NCBI GenBank assembly: GCA_934281565.1
Contig: CAKQXI010000002.1
Location: 7,959 to 71,958 of the forward strand
Origin: an uncultured Prevotella sp.
Lineage (GTDB): Bacteria > Bacteroidota > Bacteroidia > Bacteroidales > Bacteroidaceae
Length of the DNA: 64,000 nt
Direction: 5' to 3'
The notes under the pieces are model-generated. The model was given only the letters and a program-made list of their open reading frames with translations. It had not been told where the DNA came from and ran no database searches. Shown here one piece after another: positions 37,233 to 46,118 of this stretch (position 1 is the first letter of the stretch; every line of letters begins with the position of its first letter). A program made the position numbers and the translations under genes.

Positions 37233-38543
37233 TTAATCATCCACACGTGTAATCTTAGCCCCCAGTTGGTTCAAGCGGTCCTCAATGTCCTGATAACCAC
37301 GGTCTATCTGTGCGATATTCTCGATGCGGCTCGTGCCGTTTGCACTCATCGCCGCAATCAAGAGGGCGATACCAGCACGGATGTCAGGGCTGGTCATCCT
37401 GCCAGCACGCAAACGGAGCTTATGGTCATGTCCCACCACCACGGCACGGTGAGGGTCGCAAAGGATAATCTGGGCACCCATGTCTATCAACTTGTCCACG
37501 AAGAACAAGCGGCTCTCAAACATCTTCTGATGAAAGAGCACACTGCCACGAGCCTGACTGGCGACGACAAGGAGGACAGACAACAAGTCTGGCGTCAATC
37601 CCGGCCAAGGCGCATCAGCCAAAGTCATGATCGTACCGTCTATGAACGACTCTATCACATAATGCTTCTGCTTCGGGATAAAGAGGTCGTCACCCTCCAC
37701 CTTTATCTTCACGCCCAGTCGGCGGAAAGAGTCAGGGATGATACCCAAGTTCTTGACCGATACATCCTTGATGCGAACACCCTCGCCACACATGGCTGCC
37801 ATGCCGATGAAGGAGCCGACCTCAATCATGTCGGGCAAGATGCGATGCTCCGCCCCATGCAGACGGTCTACGCCCACGATGGTGAGCAGGTTGCTGCCGA
37901 TGCCGCTGATACGCGCTCCCATGGCATTGAGCAGGTGGCAAAGTTGCTGGATATAAGGCTCGCACGCGGCGTTGTAAATCGTGGTAGTGCCCTTGGCAAG
38001 GACAGAAGCCATGATGATATTTGCCGTACCCGTGACCGAAGCCTCGTCAAGCAACATATAGCAGCCCTTGAGCTTGTTAGCCTGAATCTCATAGACATTG
38101 CGCTCGTCATCATGCACGAACTTGGCTCCCAAGCACTTAAATCCCAGGAAATGGGTATCAAGGCGACGACGACCTATCTTGTCGCCACCAGGCTGGGCGA
38201 TGGTTGCCTTGCCACATCTGCCGAGCAACGGGCCTATCATCAGCACACTGCCACGAAGCGAAGAACATTTCTTCACGAACTCGATGCTATCAAGATAGTC
38301 GAGATTAAGCTCATCGCTCTGGAAAGTATAGTCATTGCGACTGTGCCGAGTGACCTTGACCCCGATTTCCTGAAGCAACTTGATCAAGTTGTTCACATCC
38401 AATATATCAGGGATATTGCTGATGCGTACAGGCTCATTGGTCAAGATGGTGGTACAGATAACTTCCAGTGCCTCGTTCTTGGCACCTTGCGGAGTGATAG
38501 TACCTCTGAGCGGATGCCCGCCCTCTATGATGAAAGACTCCAT
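37233..38543 (-). CDS. murA: UDP-N-acetylglucosamine 1-carboxyvinyltransferase
   Basis: A 436-aa EPSP-synthase-fold enzyme. The start FIIEGGHPLRGTITPQGAKN, the LRGSVLMIGPLLGRCGKATI loop and GVRIKDVSVKNLGIIPD are typical of MurA. It transfers enolpyruvate to UDP-GlcNAc in the first step of peptidoglycan synthesis. The usual active-site Cys position (in the GRCGKA loop) is present. It is downstream of the DUF4290 gene by 27 bp. Confidence 0.96.
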   Translation of the reverse strand: MESFIIEGGHPLRGTITPQGAKNEALEVICTTILTNEPVRISNIPDILDVNNLIKLLQEIGVKVTRHSRNDYTFQSDELNLDYLDSIEFVKKCSSLRGSVLMIGPLLGRCGKATIAQPGGDKIGRRRLDTHFLGFKCLGAKFVHDDERNVYEIQANKLKGCYMLLDEASVTGTANIIMASVLAKGTTTIYNAACEPYIQQLCHLLNAMGARISGIGSNLLTIVGVDRLHGAEHRILPDMIEVGSFIGMAAMCGEGVRIKDVSVKNLGIIPDSFRRLGVKIKVEGDDLFIPKQKHYVIESFIDGTIMTLADAPWPGLTPDLLSVLLVVASQARGSVLFHQKMFESRLFFVDKLIDMGAQIILCDPHRAVVVGHDHKLRLRAGRMTSPDIRAGIALLIAAMSANGTSRIENIAQIDRGYQDIEDRLNQLGAKITRVDD

Positions 38544-38570
38544 AGGCTGTTCTTTATAAAATATAAAATG

Positions 38571-39179
38571 TTATTTTCTTCTCTTGTTGTTATTATTGTT
38601 GCTTCTTCCACCATCGTGGAGCATATTTCTCTCAAACTTAAAAGTATCCAAGTCTAACTGTATCTTTCCACCAGTAAACCGAGCCAAGTCGGAAGCCACT
38701 TTCTCCTCGTCGCTGGAGCCATGGCTCCACAGCATGAGATTGCGGCGCATCTGGTTTGCGGTCAACTTGATAAGCTCATCACGTTCTTCGCCGGGTTCCA
38801 TTTTCTTCAACTTATCAAAAAGCTCAAAGACCATCGCCCCATAATGGCGCACGGGTATCTTATTCATCGGATAGCTCATCGGCTGTGGCTTCTTGGCAAT
38901 CTGGGCTGCCTGGGCTACATCAAACGGATAGTCGATGTCCAGTTGAAAACCGCTCATGATAGCCAGCTGGTCCCACAACTTGCGGTCGTGGTCCTCGGCA
39001 CTCTTGCTCTCAGGGAACATTCGGTCCATGATGGAAATGATGGTCTCGGCACAACGCTGGCGCTCGGCGCGGTCCTTGATGGAGACGGCATGGTCTACCA
39101 TCTTCTGCACCTCACGTCCATATTCCGACAAGACAATCTTCTCGCGCTGCGTATTATAATCTAATCCTTCTATGTTCAT
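38571..39179 (-). CDS. DUF4290 family protein
   Basis: A 202-aa, mainly helical cytoplasmic protein that begins GLDYNTQREKIVLSEYGREV and ends in an Asn- and Lys-rich tail (SNNNNNKRRK). It is conserved in Bacteroidota beside murA, but its role is unknown. The tail is probably disordered and basic, which might bind nucleic acid. The gene lies 38 bp downstream of tsaB. Confidence 0.88.
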   Translation of the reverse strand: MNIEGLDYNTQREKIVLSEYGREVQKMVDHAVSIKDRAERQRCAETIISIMDRMFPESKSAEDHDRKLWDQLAIMSGFQLDIDYPFDVAQAAQIAKKPQPMSYPMNKIPVRHYGAMVFELFDKLKKMEPGEERDELIKLTANQMRRNLMLWSHGSSDEEKVASDLARFTGGKIQLDLDTFKFERNMLHDGGRSNNNNNKRRK

Positions 39180-39217
39180 ATCTACATTAATATATAAATA
39201 GGTATCATACTTTGTAC

Positions 39218-39910
39218 TTAAATCAGCTTCTTAGGCATCTTTGCCACGAAGTCCTTGAGATAGAAAGGCACGAAGTAAGCTACATCCTCAAACTTGCCCT
39301 CCACGAAACGCTTCTCGGCAAGCGGAGCCATGTTCTTTGCCAAAGGCTCGATGTTCTCAACGAGGTGAGCGTTAGGATGATTGATGACTTCCATGCACTT
39401 TGCTGCACCATTTCCGAAGAAATATACGGCACCCTTGTCGAGATACTCCTTGTAGGTGTCGGCATCCACGATGTCGGCTTGGATAGGACGCACCTCTTTC
39501 AAGGCACGGTTGAACACCTGGGCGTAGACCTCCATTCTCCGAGCATCGAGCATGGGCACGATGAGCGCATCTTCTTCCTCAGGATGCTCACCCAGCAACA
39601 CAGGCACGGCAAGGAGTTCGAGCGTAGGGATGGCAATGAGCTTCACGCCACGGCCATAACAAATGCCTTTCGCCATACTGACCCCGATGCGAAGACCCGT
39701 ATATGAACCAGGACCACAACTGACCGCGACAGCCTCCAAGGGAATGTTGCGGGAATCGATGAAACTGATGGCCTCATCTACAAACACACCTAACTTCACT
39801 GCATGGTTAGGACCACTGTGATCTTCCTTGTTGAAAATCACGGTTCCATTATCACTAATCGCTACGGAGCACACATCGGTACTCGTCTCAATATTTAATA
39901 TACAAGACAT
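39218..39910 (-). CDS. tsaB: tRNA threonylcarbamoyladenosine biosynthesis protein TsaB
   Basis: A 230-aa protein of the ASKHA fold. It starts ILNIETSTDVCSVAISDNG and has the SCGPGSYTGLRIGVSMAKG motif of TsaB. It forms a complex with TsaD and TsaE to make t6A37 in tRNAs. First gene of the minus-strand housekeeping string, with a promoter box 30 bp upstream and divergent from yicC. Confidence 0.95.
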   Translation of the reverse strand: MSCILNIETSTDVCSVAISDNGTVIFNKEDHSGPNHAVKLGVFVDEAISFIDSRNIPLEAVAVSCGPGSYTGLRIGVSMAKGICYGRGVKLIAIPTLELLAVPVLLGEHPEEEDALIVPMLDARRMEVYAQVFNRALKEVRPIQADIVDADTYKEYLDKGAVYFFGNGAAKCMEVINHPNAHLVENIEPLAKNMAPLAEKRFVEGKFEDVAYFVPFYLKDFVAKMPKKLI

Positions 39911-39939
39911 AAAAATAAAATATATTCTTAAATAAGGTG

Positions 39940-39947
39940 CAAATTTA
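39940..39947 (-). promoter_or_regulatory. -7 box of tsaB
   Basis: TAAATTTG on the minus strand, 30 bp from the ATG, matches TAnnTTTG. Confidence 0.55.
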
Positions 39948-39969
39948 CGCTTTTTCTCGCATTTTTTTG

Positions 39970-39977
39970 TACTTTTG
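39970..39977 (+). promoter_or_regulatory. -7 box of yicC
   Basis: TACTTTTG matches the consensus. It overlaps a possible TTG start at 39975 and so supports the ATG at 40002 as the true yicC start. Confidence 0.65.
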
Positions 39978-40001
39978 CAGAAATTTAACGTGAAAGATTA
40001 T

Positions 40002-40880
40002 ATGATACAGTCAATGACGGGCTTCGGAAAAGCTACCGTAGCCTACAAAGAAAAGAAAATTAATGTAGAGATAAAGTCATTAAATAGCAAGAACCTTGAC
40101 CTCTCTACTCGTATAGCTCCCCTTTATCGTGAGAAGGAGATGGAAATCCGTCAACTTATCGCTAAGAACCTGGAGAGAGGAAAGGTTGACTTCTCCATCT
40201 GGATTGAGAAAGACGTAGCCGCAGATGCTACTCCCATCAACGCTTCTCTTGTTGAGAATTATTACCAACAAATCAAGAAGATTTCACAGGAAACAGGCAT
40301 TCCTGAGCCTACTGATTGGTATGCTATGCTCCTTCGCCTACCTGACGTAACGACGAAAACAGACATAGAAGAACTGTCGGACGAGGAATGGGAAGCCGCT
40401 CGAAATGCCATCTTGGATGCCATCGGTCATCTCGTGGACTTCCGCAAGCAGGAAGGTGCCGCCCTCCAGAAGAAGTTTACCGAGAAAGTGGACAACATCC
40501 AAGCTCTCTTGGCGAGCATCGAACCATACGAAAAGGCTCGTGTCGAGAAAATCAAGGCGAGCATCGTCAATGGTCTCCAGCAAATCCCTAATGTCGAGTA
40601 CGACAAGAACCGTCTGGAGCAAGAGCTTATCTATTATATCGAGAAGCTCGACATCAGCGAGGAGAAACAACGCCTTGCCAACCACCTGAAGTACTTCCGC
40701 GAGACGATGAACGAGGAGGGTCATGGCGTAGGCAAAAAGCTCGGCTTCATCGCCCAAGAAATGGGTCGTGAAATCAACACCACTGGCTCCAAGAGCAACC
40801 AAGCCGAGATGCAGAACATCGTGGTGAAGATGAAGGACGAGCTGGAGCAAATCAAGGAACAAGTGCTCAATGCACTTTAA
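40002..40880 (+). CDS. YicC family endoribonuclease
   Basis: The start MIQSMTGFGKATVAYKE is the family hallmark. The 292-aa protein has the YicC N-terminal domain (VEIKSLNSKNLDLSTRI) and the C-terminal DUF1732 domain with EEGHGVGKKLGFIAQEMGREINTTGSK (shown in part). Members are reported as RNA-degrading enzymes. It is the first gene of a plus-strand string with gmk and nadD, the usual Bacteroidota order. Confidence 0.93.
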   Translation: MIQSMTGFGKATVAYKEKKINVEIKSLNSKNLDLSTRIAPLYREKEMEIRQLIAKNLERGKVDFSIWIEKDVAADATPINASLVENYYQQIKKISQETGIPEPTDWYAMLLRLPDVTTKTDIEELSDEEWEAARNAILDAIGHLVDFRKQEGAALQKKFTEKVDNIQALLASIEPYEKARVEKIKASIVNGLQQIPNVEYDKNRLEQELIYYIEKLDISEEKQRLANHLKYFRETMNEEGHGVGKKLGFIAQEMGREINTTGSKSNQAEMQNIVVKMKDELEQIKEQVLNAL

Positions 40881-40881
40881 G

Positions 40882-40911
40882 GAGTGAAAAGTGAAGAACG
40901 AAGAATGAAGA
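40882..40911 (+). repeat. GTGAAGAACGAAGA-type repeat (yicC-gmk junction)
   Basis: Two degenerate copies of (G)AGTGAAGAAYGAAGA lie between the yicC stop and the gmk coding start, in sense orientation. The repeat runs into the first gmk codons. Confidence 0.65.
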
Positions 40912-41480
40912 ACGGATTGTTAATATTCAGTGCCCCATCGGGCAGCGGAAAGAGTACCATTGTGAACTGGCTGACGCAAGAGCACCCAGAGTTGAAGTTA
41001 GCTTTCTCCATCAGTTGCACTTCCCGTGCCCCTCGTGGCACAGAGAAGAATGGCGTGGAATATTTCTTCTTGACTCCAGAGGAATTCAAGAGCAAGATCG
41101 AGGCTGGCGAATTTCTGGAATACGAGGAAGTGTACCAAGACCGCTTTTATGGCACATTGAAATCACAGGTGGAAAACCAGTTGAACGCAGGCGAGTCTGT
41201 TATCTTCGACGTGGATGTCAAGGGCGGTGTCAACATCAAGAAGTTCTATGGAGAGCGTGCCATGAGCATCTTTGTGCAACCACCATCGATAGAGGAGTTG
41301 CGACGTCGCCTGAATGGTCGTGGCACTGATGCACCAGAGGTCATCGAGCAACGACTTGCCAAGGCTAACTATGAACTAACTTTCGCTCCTCAGTTTGACC
41401 ATGTTGTCGTCAACGATGATCTGGAAAAAGCCAAGCAAGAGGTATATGAGCTCGTACACGAGTTTTTGAGTGAAGAATGA
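40905..41480 (+). CDS. gmk: Guanylate kinase
   Basis: Starting at MKNGLLIFSAPSGSGKSTIV gives 191 aa, the normal length. The P-loop SAPSGSGKST, ISCTSRAPRGTEKNGVEYFF (GMP-binding region) and VIFDVDVKGGVNIK are all present. It phosphorylates GMP to GDP. An upstream GTG at 40884 would add seven residues from a repeat and is not favoured. The last codons (SEE stop) fall within another copy of that repeat. Confidence 0.95.
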   Translation: MKNGLLIFSAPSGSGKSTIVNWLTQEHPELKLAFSISCTSRAPRGTEKNGVEYFFLTPEEFKSKIEAGEFLEYEEVYQDRFYGTLKSQVENQLNAGESVIFDVDVKGGVNIKKFYGERAMSIFVQPPSIEELRRRLNGRGTDAPEVIEQRLAKANYELTFAPQFDHVVVNDDLEKAKQEVYELVHEFLSEE

Positions 41481-41503
41481 AGAACAAAGAGTGAAGAATA
41501 CAT
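41469..41503 (+). repeat. GTGAAGAATGAAGAAC-type repeat (gmk-nadD junction)
   Basis: Two copies in sense orientation cover the gmk stop codon and the 25-bp gap to nadD. The first copy encodes the final residues of Gmk. Confidence 0.65.
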
Positions 41504-41505
41504 AT

Positions 41506-42078
41506 ATGAAAGTAGGTATCTTCGGGGGTAGCTTCAATCCCATCCATACAGGGCACATCGCATTGGCAAAGAGCCTTTGCGAACAAGCCCATTTGGACGA
41601 GGTATGGTTCATGGTTTCCCCACAAAATCCATTCAAGAAAGCTGCCACCGACTTGCTCAATGACCAGTTGCGCTTAGAAATGGTGAAGATAGCCCTGGAA
41701 GGTGAGAAGCGTCTGAAGCCTTGCGACTATGAGTTTCGCCTGCCCAAGCCATCCTATACATGGCATACTTTACAAGCCTTGAGCAAGGACTATCCTGACA
41801 TAGAATTCACCTTGCTGATAGGTGGAGACAACTGGGAGGCTTTTGACAAATGGTACCACCATGACGACATCTTGGCACACTACCCAGTCGTCGTATATCC
41901 ACGTAAAGGCACCCAAACGGTACACAAGGGCATATCGTCCAATGTCACACTCGTCAAGACACCCTTGCTCAACATCAGCAGTACGGAGATACGCCAAAAC
42001 ATCCACGAAGGAAAAAGCATCCACGGCATGGTGCCAGAGAACATAGAGCAACTTGCCATCAACAACTACAAGCTATAA
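41506..42078 (+). CDS. nadD: Nicotinate-nucleotide adenylyltransferase
   Basis: Starting at MKVGIFGGSFNPIHTGHIAL gives 190 aa. GGSFNPIHTGH is the nucleotidyltransferase HxGH-type motif, and the end carries the ISSTEIR motif. It adenylates nicotinate mononucleotide in NAD synthesis. The upstream extension from 41470 comes from the repeat and is excluded. Confidence 0.95.
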   Translation: MKVGIFGGSFNPIHTGHIALAKSLCEQAHLDEVWFMVSPQNPFKKAATDLLNDQLRLEMVKIALEGEKRLKPCDYEFRLPKPSYTWHTLQALSKDYPDIEFTLLIGGDNWEAFDKWYHHDDILAHYPVVVYPRKGTQTVHKGISSNVTLVKTPLLNISSTEIRQNIHEGKSIHGMVPENIEQLAINNYKL

Positions 42079-42092
42079 GCATATAAAGAAAT

Positions 42093-43976
42093 ATGAGCTG
42101 GAAAAGAATCATCAAGCAATATCTAAGATTGGCTTCCGCCCCTATCAGAAAGAACGCCAACTTCTTTATCTTCATGTATATCCTCGGCGTGATAAGTGCC
42201 GTGATAACGTTGCCAAACAATCCCAACGCCACACTTTACGACAACCTGTTCTTGGAATTATTTGTCGACCTCTACATCGTATGCGCCATCCTGACCCTCT
42301 TTTCGAGGAAGATACGCTTCTGGCTGAGAGCAGTATTATACCTTATATTATATATCACTGCCGTCGCCGATACTTATTGCTTCGTCAACTTCGGCTCCAC
42401 TCTCAACCCCTCGATGTTGATGATCGTTGGCGAGACCAACAGCTCGGAGGCGAGCAACTTCATCTCTGCCTGTCTCTCGCCTGCCACGGTCTTCAGCAGC
42501 GTAGGCTGGGTGCTGTTACTCATCGTGATACAAGCCCTTATCGCCATTTTCCGCCGACAGATAGTAAAGCTGTACGTGTTCCTCGTCACCTGCGTGGAGC
42601 TATATGGCTTGAAGAAGAAGTTCGCTTTCATACCTAAGATAACCCAGGCGATGCCTTATTGCCTGACCATAGCAGGTAGCATCATCTTCGTCATCGGCAT
42701 CTTCACATCATGGCATAACAAGATGGCTACTCACAAGTTGATGTCAGCCAACAGCATCGGCGAAGTAGAACATATCCTGACCGAGAAAGACTGCGCCAAC
42801 CTCTATATACCTATTTATAGGTTAGCATTCAGCATCTATGCCAACGAGTTGGCTTCCAAGCAGATCACCCAGCTCATTAAGGCTGCCCATGATGTGAAAG
42901 TAGACAGTTGCAGCTATCGTTCCCCCAACATCGTGCTCATCATCGGCGAGAGCTTTGGCAAGCAACACTCACAGCAATATGGATACTTCATGGATACGAC
43001 ACCTCGACAGGTAGCCTTGGAGAAAACTCGCAAGCTCACCAAGTTCACGGATGTGGTGACTTGCTGGAACCTAACCAGCTTTGTGTTCAAGAACGTATTC
43101 TCAACTCATGTGATAGGCGAAAAAGGTGAATGGTGCGACTATCCTCTCTTTCCTGAGTTATTCCGAAAAGCAGGTTACCACGTCACATTCATCACCAACG
43201 AGTTCTTGCCCCAGGCAAAGGAAGCTGTATATGACTTCAGCGGTGGGTTCTTCCTCAACAACCCAGAACTGAGCGCACTGCAATTTGACAGTAGGAACTC
43301 AGAGTTGCACCCATTGGACGAGGGACTTCTGAAAGACTATGACGACAGCTTGAAATCGCAACGGGGCGAATATAACTTGACTATCTTCCACCTGATGGGA
43401 CAACACGTCAGTTACAAGAACCGCTATCGCAAGGAACAAGCTCGTTTCTGGGCTAGCAGCTACGAGGACAGTCGACCAGAACTTGATACTAAGCAACGCA
43501 AGATGTTGAGTTACTATGATAATGCCACCCTCTACAACGACTCCATCGTGGCACAGATAGTGAAACGTTTCTCCAAAGAAAACGCCATCGTTATCTATAT
43601 GCCCGACCATGGCGAGGAATGTTACGAGGGAAACCGTGGCTTCATCTGTCGCAACCACTCTGCTGCCATCGACTGGGAACTGGCTCACTACGAGTTCGAG
43701 ATACCTTTCTGGATATACTGTTCGCCAAAGTACATCAAGACCCATCGTGACATCTATCACCAGATCAGGGCGGCAAGAAATCGTCGATACATGACTGATG
43801 CCCTGCCCCACCTATTATTATATCTGGCAGGAATACAGACACCAACTTACAAGGAGGAATATAACATCCTCAGCCCGAAGTACGACGAGATGCGTCCTCG
43901 CATCCTGAAAGGTACTGCCGACTACGACAAACTAAGAGACGAGCACTTTAAAAAAGGAGACAAGAGACATGAGTAA
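42093..43976 (+). CDS. EptA/sulfatase-family phosphoethanolamine transferase
   Basis: A 627-aa protein with about five transmembrane helices in the first 230 residues and a periplasmic alkaline-phosphatase-fold domain. Metal and catalytic features are NIVLIIGESFGKQHSQQYGY (Glu ligand), a nucleophile Thr in VTCWNLTSFVFKNVFS, and VIYMPDHGEECYEGN (Asp/His ligands). These enzymes move phosphoethanolamine from lipids to lipid A or glycans. The substrate is inferred. It overlaps the next gene by 8 bp and begins a surface-modification cluster 14 bp after nadD. Confidence 0.9.
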   Translation: MSWKRIIKQYLRLASAPIRKNANFFIFMYILGVISAVITLPNNPNATLYDNLFLELFVDLYIVCAILTLFSRKIRFWLRAVLYLILYITAVADTYCFVNFGSTLNPSMLMIVGETNSSEASNFISACLSPATVFSSVGWVLLLIVIQALIAIFRRQIVKLYVFLVTCVELYGLKKKFAFIPKITQAMPYCLTIAGSIIFVIGIFTSWHNKMATHKLMSANSIGEVEHILTEKDCANLYIPIYRLAFSIYANELASKQITQLIKAAHDVKVDSCSYRSPNIVLIIGESFGKQHSQQYGYFMDTTPRQVALEKTRKLTKFTDVVTCWNLTSFVFKNVFSTHVIGEKGEWCDYPLFPELFRKAGYHVTFITNEFLPQAKEAVYDFSGGFFLNNPELSALQFDSRNSELHPLDEGLLKDYDDSLKSQRGEYNLTIFHLMGQHVSYKNRYRKEQARFWASSYEDSRPELDTKQRKMLSYYDNATLYNDSIVAQIVKRFSKENAIVIYMPDHGEECYEGNRGFICRNHSAAIDWELAHYEFEIPFWIYCSPKYIKTHRDIYHQIRAARNRRYMTDALPHLLLYLAGIQTPTYKEEYNILSPKYDEMRPRILKGTADYDKLRDEHFKKGDKRHE

Positions 43977-45093
43977 CCCTACACTTAGCAGAACGGAATG
44001 CAACGCGTTGAGAGGACTTGCCATCATCGGCATCTTCTTGCACAACTACTGCCACTGGCTGAACCCCATCGTCAAGGAGAACGAATATCAGTTCTTCCAA
44101 TACAACGTTGACTGGTTGCATCAAGTCATGGCAGCCCCAGGCATCAGTCTGCCACTCCACTTGCTGTCATTTTTCGGTCACTATGGCGTGCCTGTATTCC
44201 TCTTTCTGAGTGCCTACGGACTGGTCATGAAATACGAAGCCAAGCCTCATCTTGACGAGGGAACCAAGATGTTCAGCATCACGGGTAAGCGTATTCCTAA
44301 CTTCAAGGATGCTTTCAGCTTCATCCGCTACCATTACCTGAAATTATTCAAGATGATGATCGTGGGGTTCGTAGCTTTCACGATGCTCGACCACATCACT
44401 CCAGGCTCTCACCATTACAATGTCTTAGACATCGTGTCTACACTCGGTATGTTCAACAATGTATTGCCAGCCCCCGACCATATCATTTGGCCTGGTCCAT
44501 TCTGGTTCTTCGGTCTGATGCTCCAATTATACATCGTGTACAGACTGGTGCTCTATCGCCGCCATTGGGGATTTACAGTAGGGCTAATGGTTGTATGCCT
44601 CGGCATCCAACTTACCTTGGCTCCAGAGAGTGAGGCGATGAACCGTTATCGCTATAATTTCATGGGTGGGATGCTGCCATTCGGAATCGGTGTACTCTAT
44701 GCCCGATATGGCGAGCAAATCTTAATGACATTCCATAACAACATCACCAATCTCTTTGGTGTCATCTTCACTTGTGCTATCATCTTTACATTGAGTGACA
44801 ATATGTTTGGCTGGACTTTCGTACCACTTTTCATCTGTCTCTTAAGTGTCTTGGTAGCAAAGCTATTAACAGGCATCAACTGGCTATCACCACTCTATCG
44901 TTCCTTAGATTGGATGGGAAGTATATCGGCTGCACTGTTCGTCTGCCACCCTATCACAAGAAAGATATTCATCCCCATCAGCCGACAAGGCGACATCTAT
45001 GCAGGATTGCTCCTCTACATCGTATCAAGCATCTGTCTGGCATGGTTATTCTCAAAGTTAATGCAACACATCCCAAACCCCAAACTCAAATGA
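43969..45093 (+). CDS. Membrane acyltransferase (acyltransferase-3 family), copy 1
   Basis: A 374-aa protein with about ten transmembrane segments. It starts with RTECNALRGLAIIGIFLHNY (catalytic Arg/His region) and contains HYGVPVFLFLSAYGLVMKYE, both typical of AT3 O-acyltransferases such as OatA and WcaF-type proteins. It probably acetylates or otherwise acylates a surface glycan. Its start lies within the last codons of the EptA-like gene and its stop overlaps the next start (ATGA), so translation is coupled on both sides. Confidence 0.88.
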   Translation: MSNPTLSRTECNALRGLAIIGIFLHNYCHWLNPIVKENEYQFFQYNVDWLHQVMAAPGISLPLHLLSFFGHYGVPVFLFLSAYGLVMKYEAKPHLDEGTKMFSITGKRIPNFKDAFSFIRYHYLKLFKMMIVGFVAFTMLDHITPGSHHYNVLDIVSTLGMFNNVLPAPDHIIWPGPFWFFGLMLQLYIVYRLVLYRRHWGFTVGLMVVCLGIQLTLAPESEAMNRYRYNFMGGMLPFGIGVLYARYGEQILMTFHNNITNLFGVIFTCAIIFTLSDNMFGWTFVPLFICLLSVLVAKLLTGINWLSPLYRSLDWMGSISAALFVCHPITRKIFIPISRQGDIYAGLLLYIVSSICLAWLFSKLMQHIPNPKLK

Positions 45094-46112
45094 ACTGGAA
45101 AATAAAAGACATAGAATTGGCAAACATCAGTCGCTTCCGTGGAGAACTGATGGGAACAGCCATGCTTTTCATCATCCTTTTCCATGTAGGACTACCCAGA
45201 GAGGATGCTTTCTATGGACTTCGCAGGATGGGTAACGTGGGAGTTGATATGTTCCTCTTTCTGAGTGGCATTGGCTTGTGGTTCTCATGGACAAAGAATC
45301 CATCGGCAAAGCATTTCTTCATCCGCCGTTATCTGCGCATTTATCCTACATGGCTCATCATTGCCTGCCTCTTTTACATACCTCGTTTCCATGGTGGAAG
45401 CACATGGGCTTGGATTAATCTCTTTGGCGAGATTTCCATCAACTGGGGGTTCTGGCTCCATGACGAACTAAATTTCTGGTATATTCCAGCCACGATGATG
45501 CTCTATCTCTTTGCCCCCGGTTACATGGAGCTTATCAAGCGACATCCTATCTACAAATGGTTGCCTGTGGTAATGATTATGTGGTGCATTCTGGTGCAAT
45601 ACGTCACGCCAATCCACCAAGTCGTAGGTCATTTAGAGATATTTTGGAGTCGAGTTCCAATCTTCTTCATCGGCATCAACATGGGCGAGATGGTAAGACA
45701 GAAGCAAACGCTCGACGGCACCTCCATCTGGATGATATGGCTCATCTTCTTAATGACATTACTTTCCAGCATCTTCCTGGAACAGGAACGGCACGGTGAA
45801 TTTCCACTCTTTGTGGAACGTATGCTTTACATTCCACTCACCATCACGACCATCCTGTTGCTGAACCGCATCTTCCGCCGTACTCCAAAGTGGATAAACC
45901 AAGGATTCATGTTCGTAGGAGCATTGAGCTTAGAGGCTTATCTTATCCATATCCACTTTGTGCTCAACTATATCGAGAAATGGGCTTGGGGCTATTGGCC
46001 CACATTCATCACCTGTGTTGCCATCACCTTGCCATTGGCATGGATATTAAGTAAAGTCACAGGTTGGATTTCTAAGGAAATACAACATTTTTCCCACACT
46101 CTCAATCAATAA
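45090..46112 (+). CDS. Membrane acyltransferase (acyltransferase-3 family), copy 2
   Basis: The ATG at 45090 overlaps the stop of the previous gene and gives a 340-aa protein starting MNWKIKDIELANISRFRGEL. The features MGTAMLFIILFHVGL and VGVDMFLFLSGIGLWFSW place it in the AT3 family. About nine transmembrane helices follow. A 60-residue extension from 44910 would run through the preceding gene in another frame and is rejected. Together with copy 1 it suggests two different acylations of one surface polymer. Confidence 0.88.
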   Translation: MNWKIKDIELANISRFRGELMGTAMLFIILFHVGLPREDAFYGLRRMGNVGVDMFLFLSGIGLWFSWTKNPSAKHFFIRRYLRIYPTWLIIACLFYIPRFHGGSTWAWINLFGEISINWGFWLHDELNFWYIPATMMLYLFAPGYMELIKRHPIYKWLPVVMIMWCILVQYVTPIHQVVGHLEIFWSRVPIFFIGINMGEMVRQKQTLDGTSIWMIWLIFLMTLLSSIFLEQERHGEFPLFVERMLYIPLTITTILLLNRIFRRTPKWINQGFMFVGALSLEAYLIHIHFVLNYIEKWAWGYWPTFITCVAITLPLAWILSKVTGWISKEIQHFSHTLNQ

Positions 46113-46118
46113 AAAAAT

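Noticed and set aside
39975..40001. TTG start for yicC
   Set aside because: It overlaps the -7 promoter box, and MIQSMTGFGK is the normal YicC N-terminus.
44910..45089. 60-codon upstream extension of the second acyltransferase
   Set aside because: It runs in another frame through the first acyltransferase; the ATG at 45090 with the ATGA overlap gives the family start.
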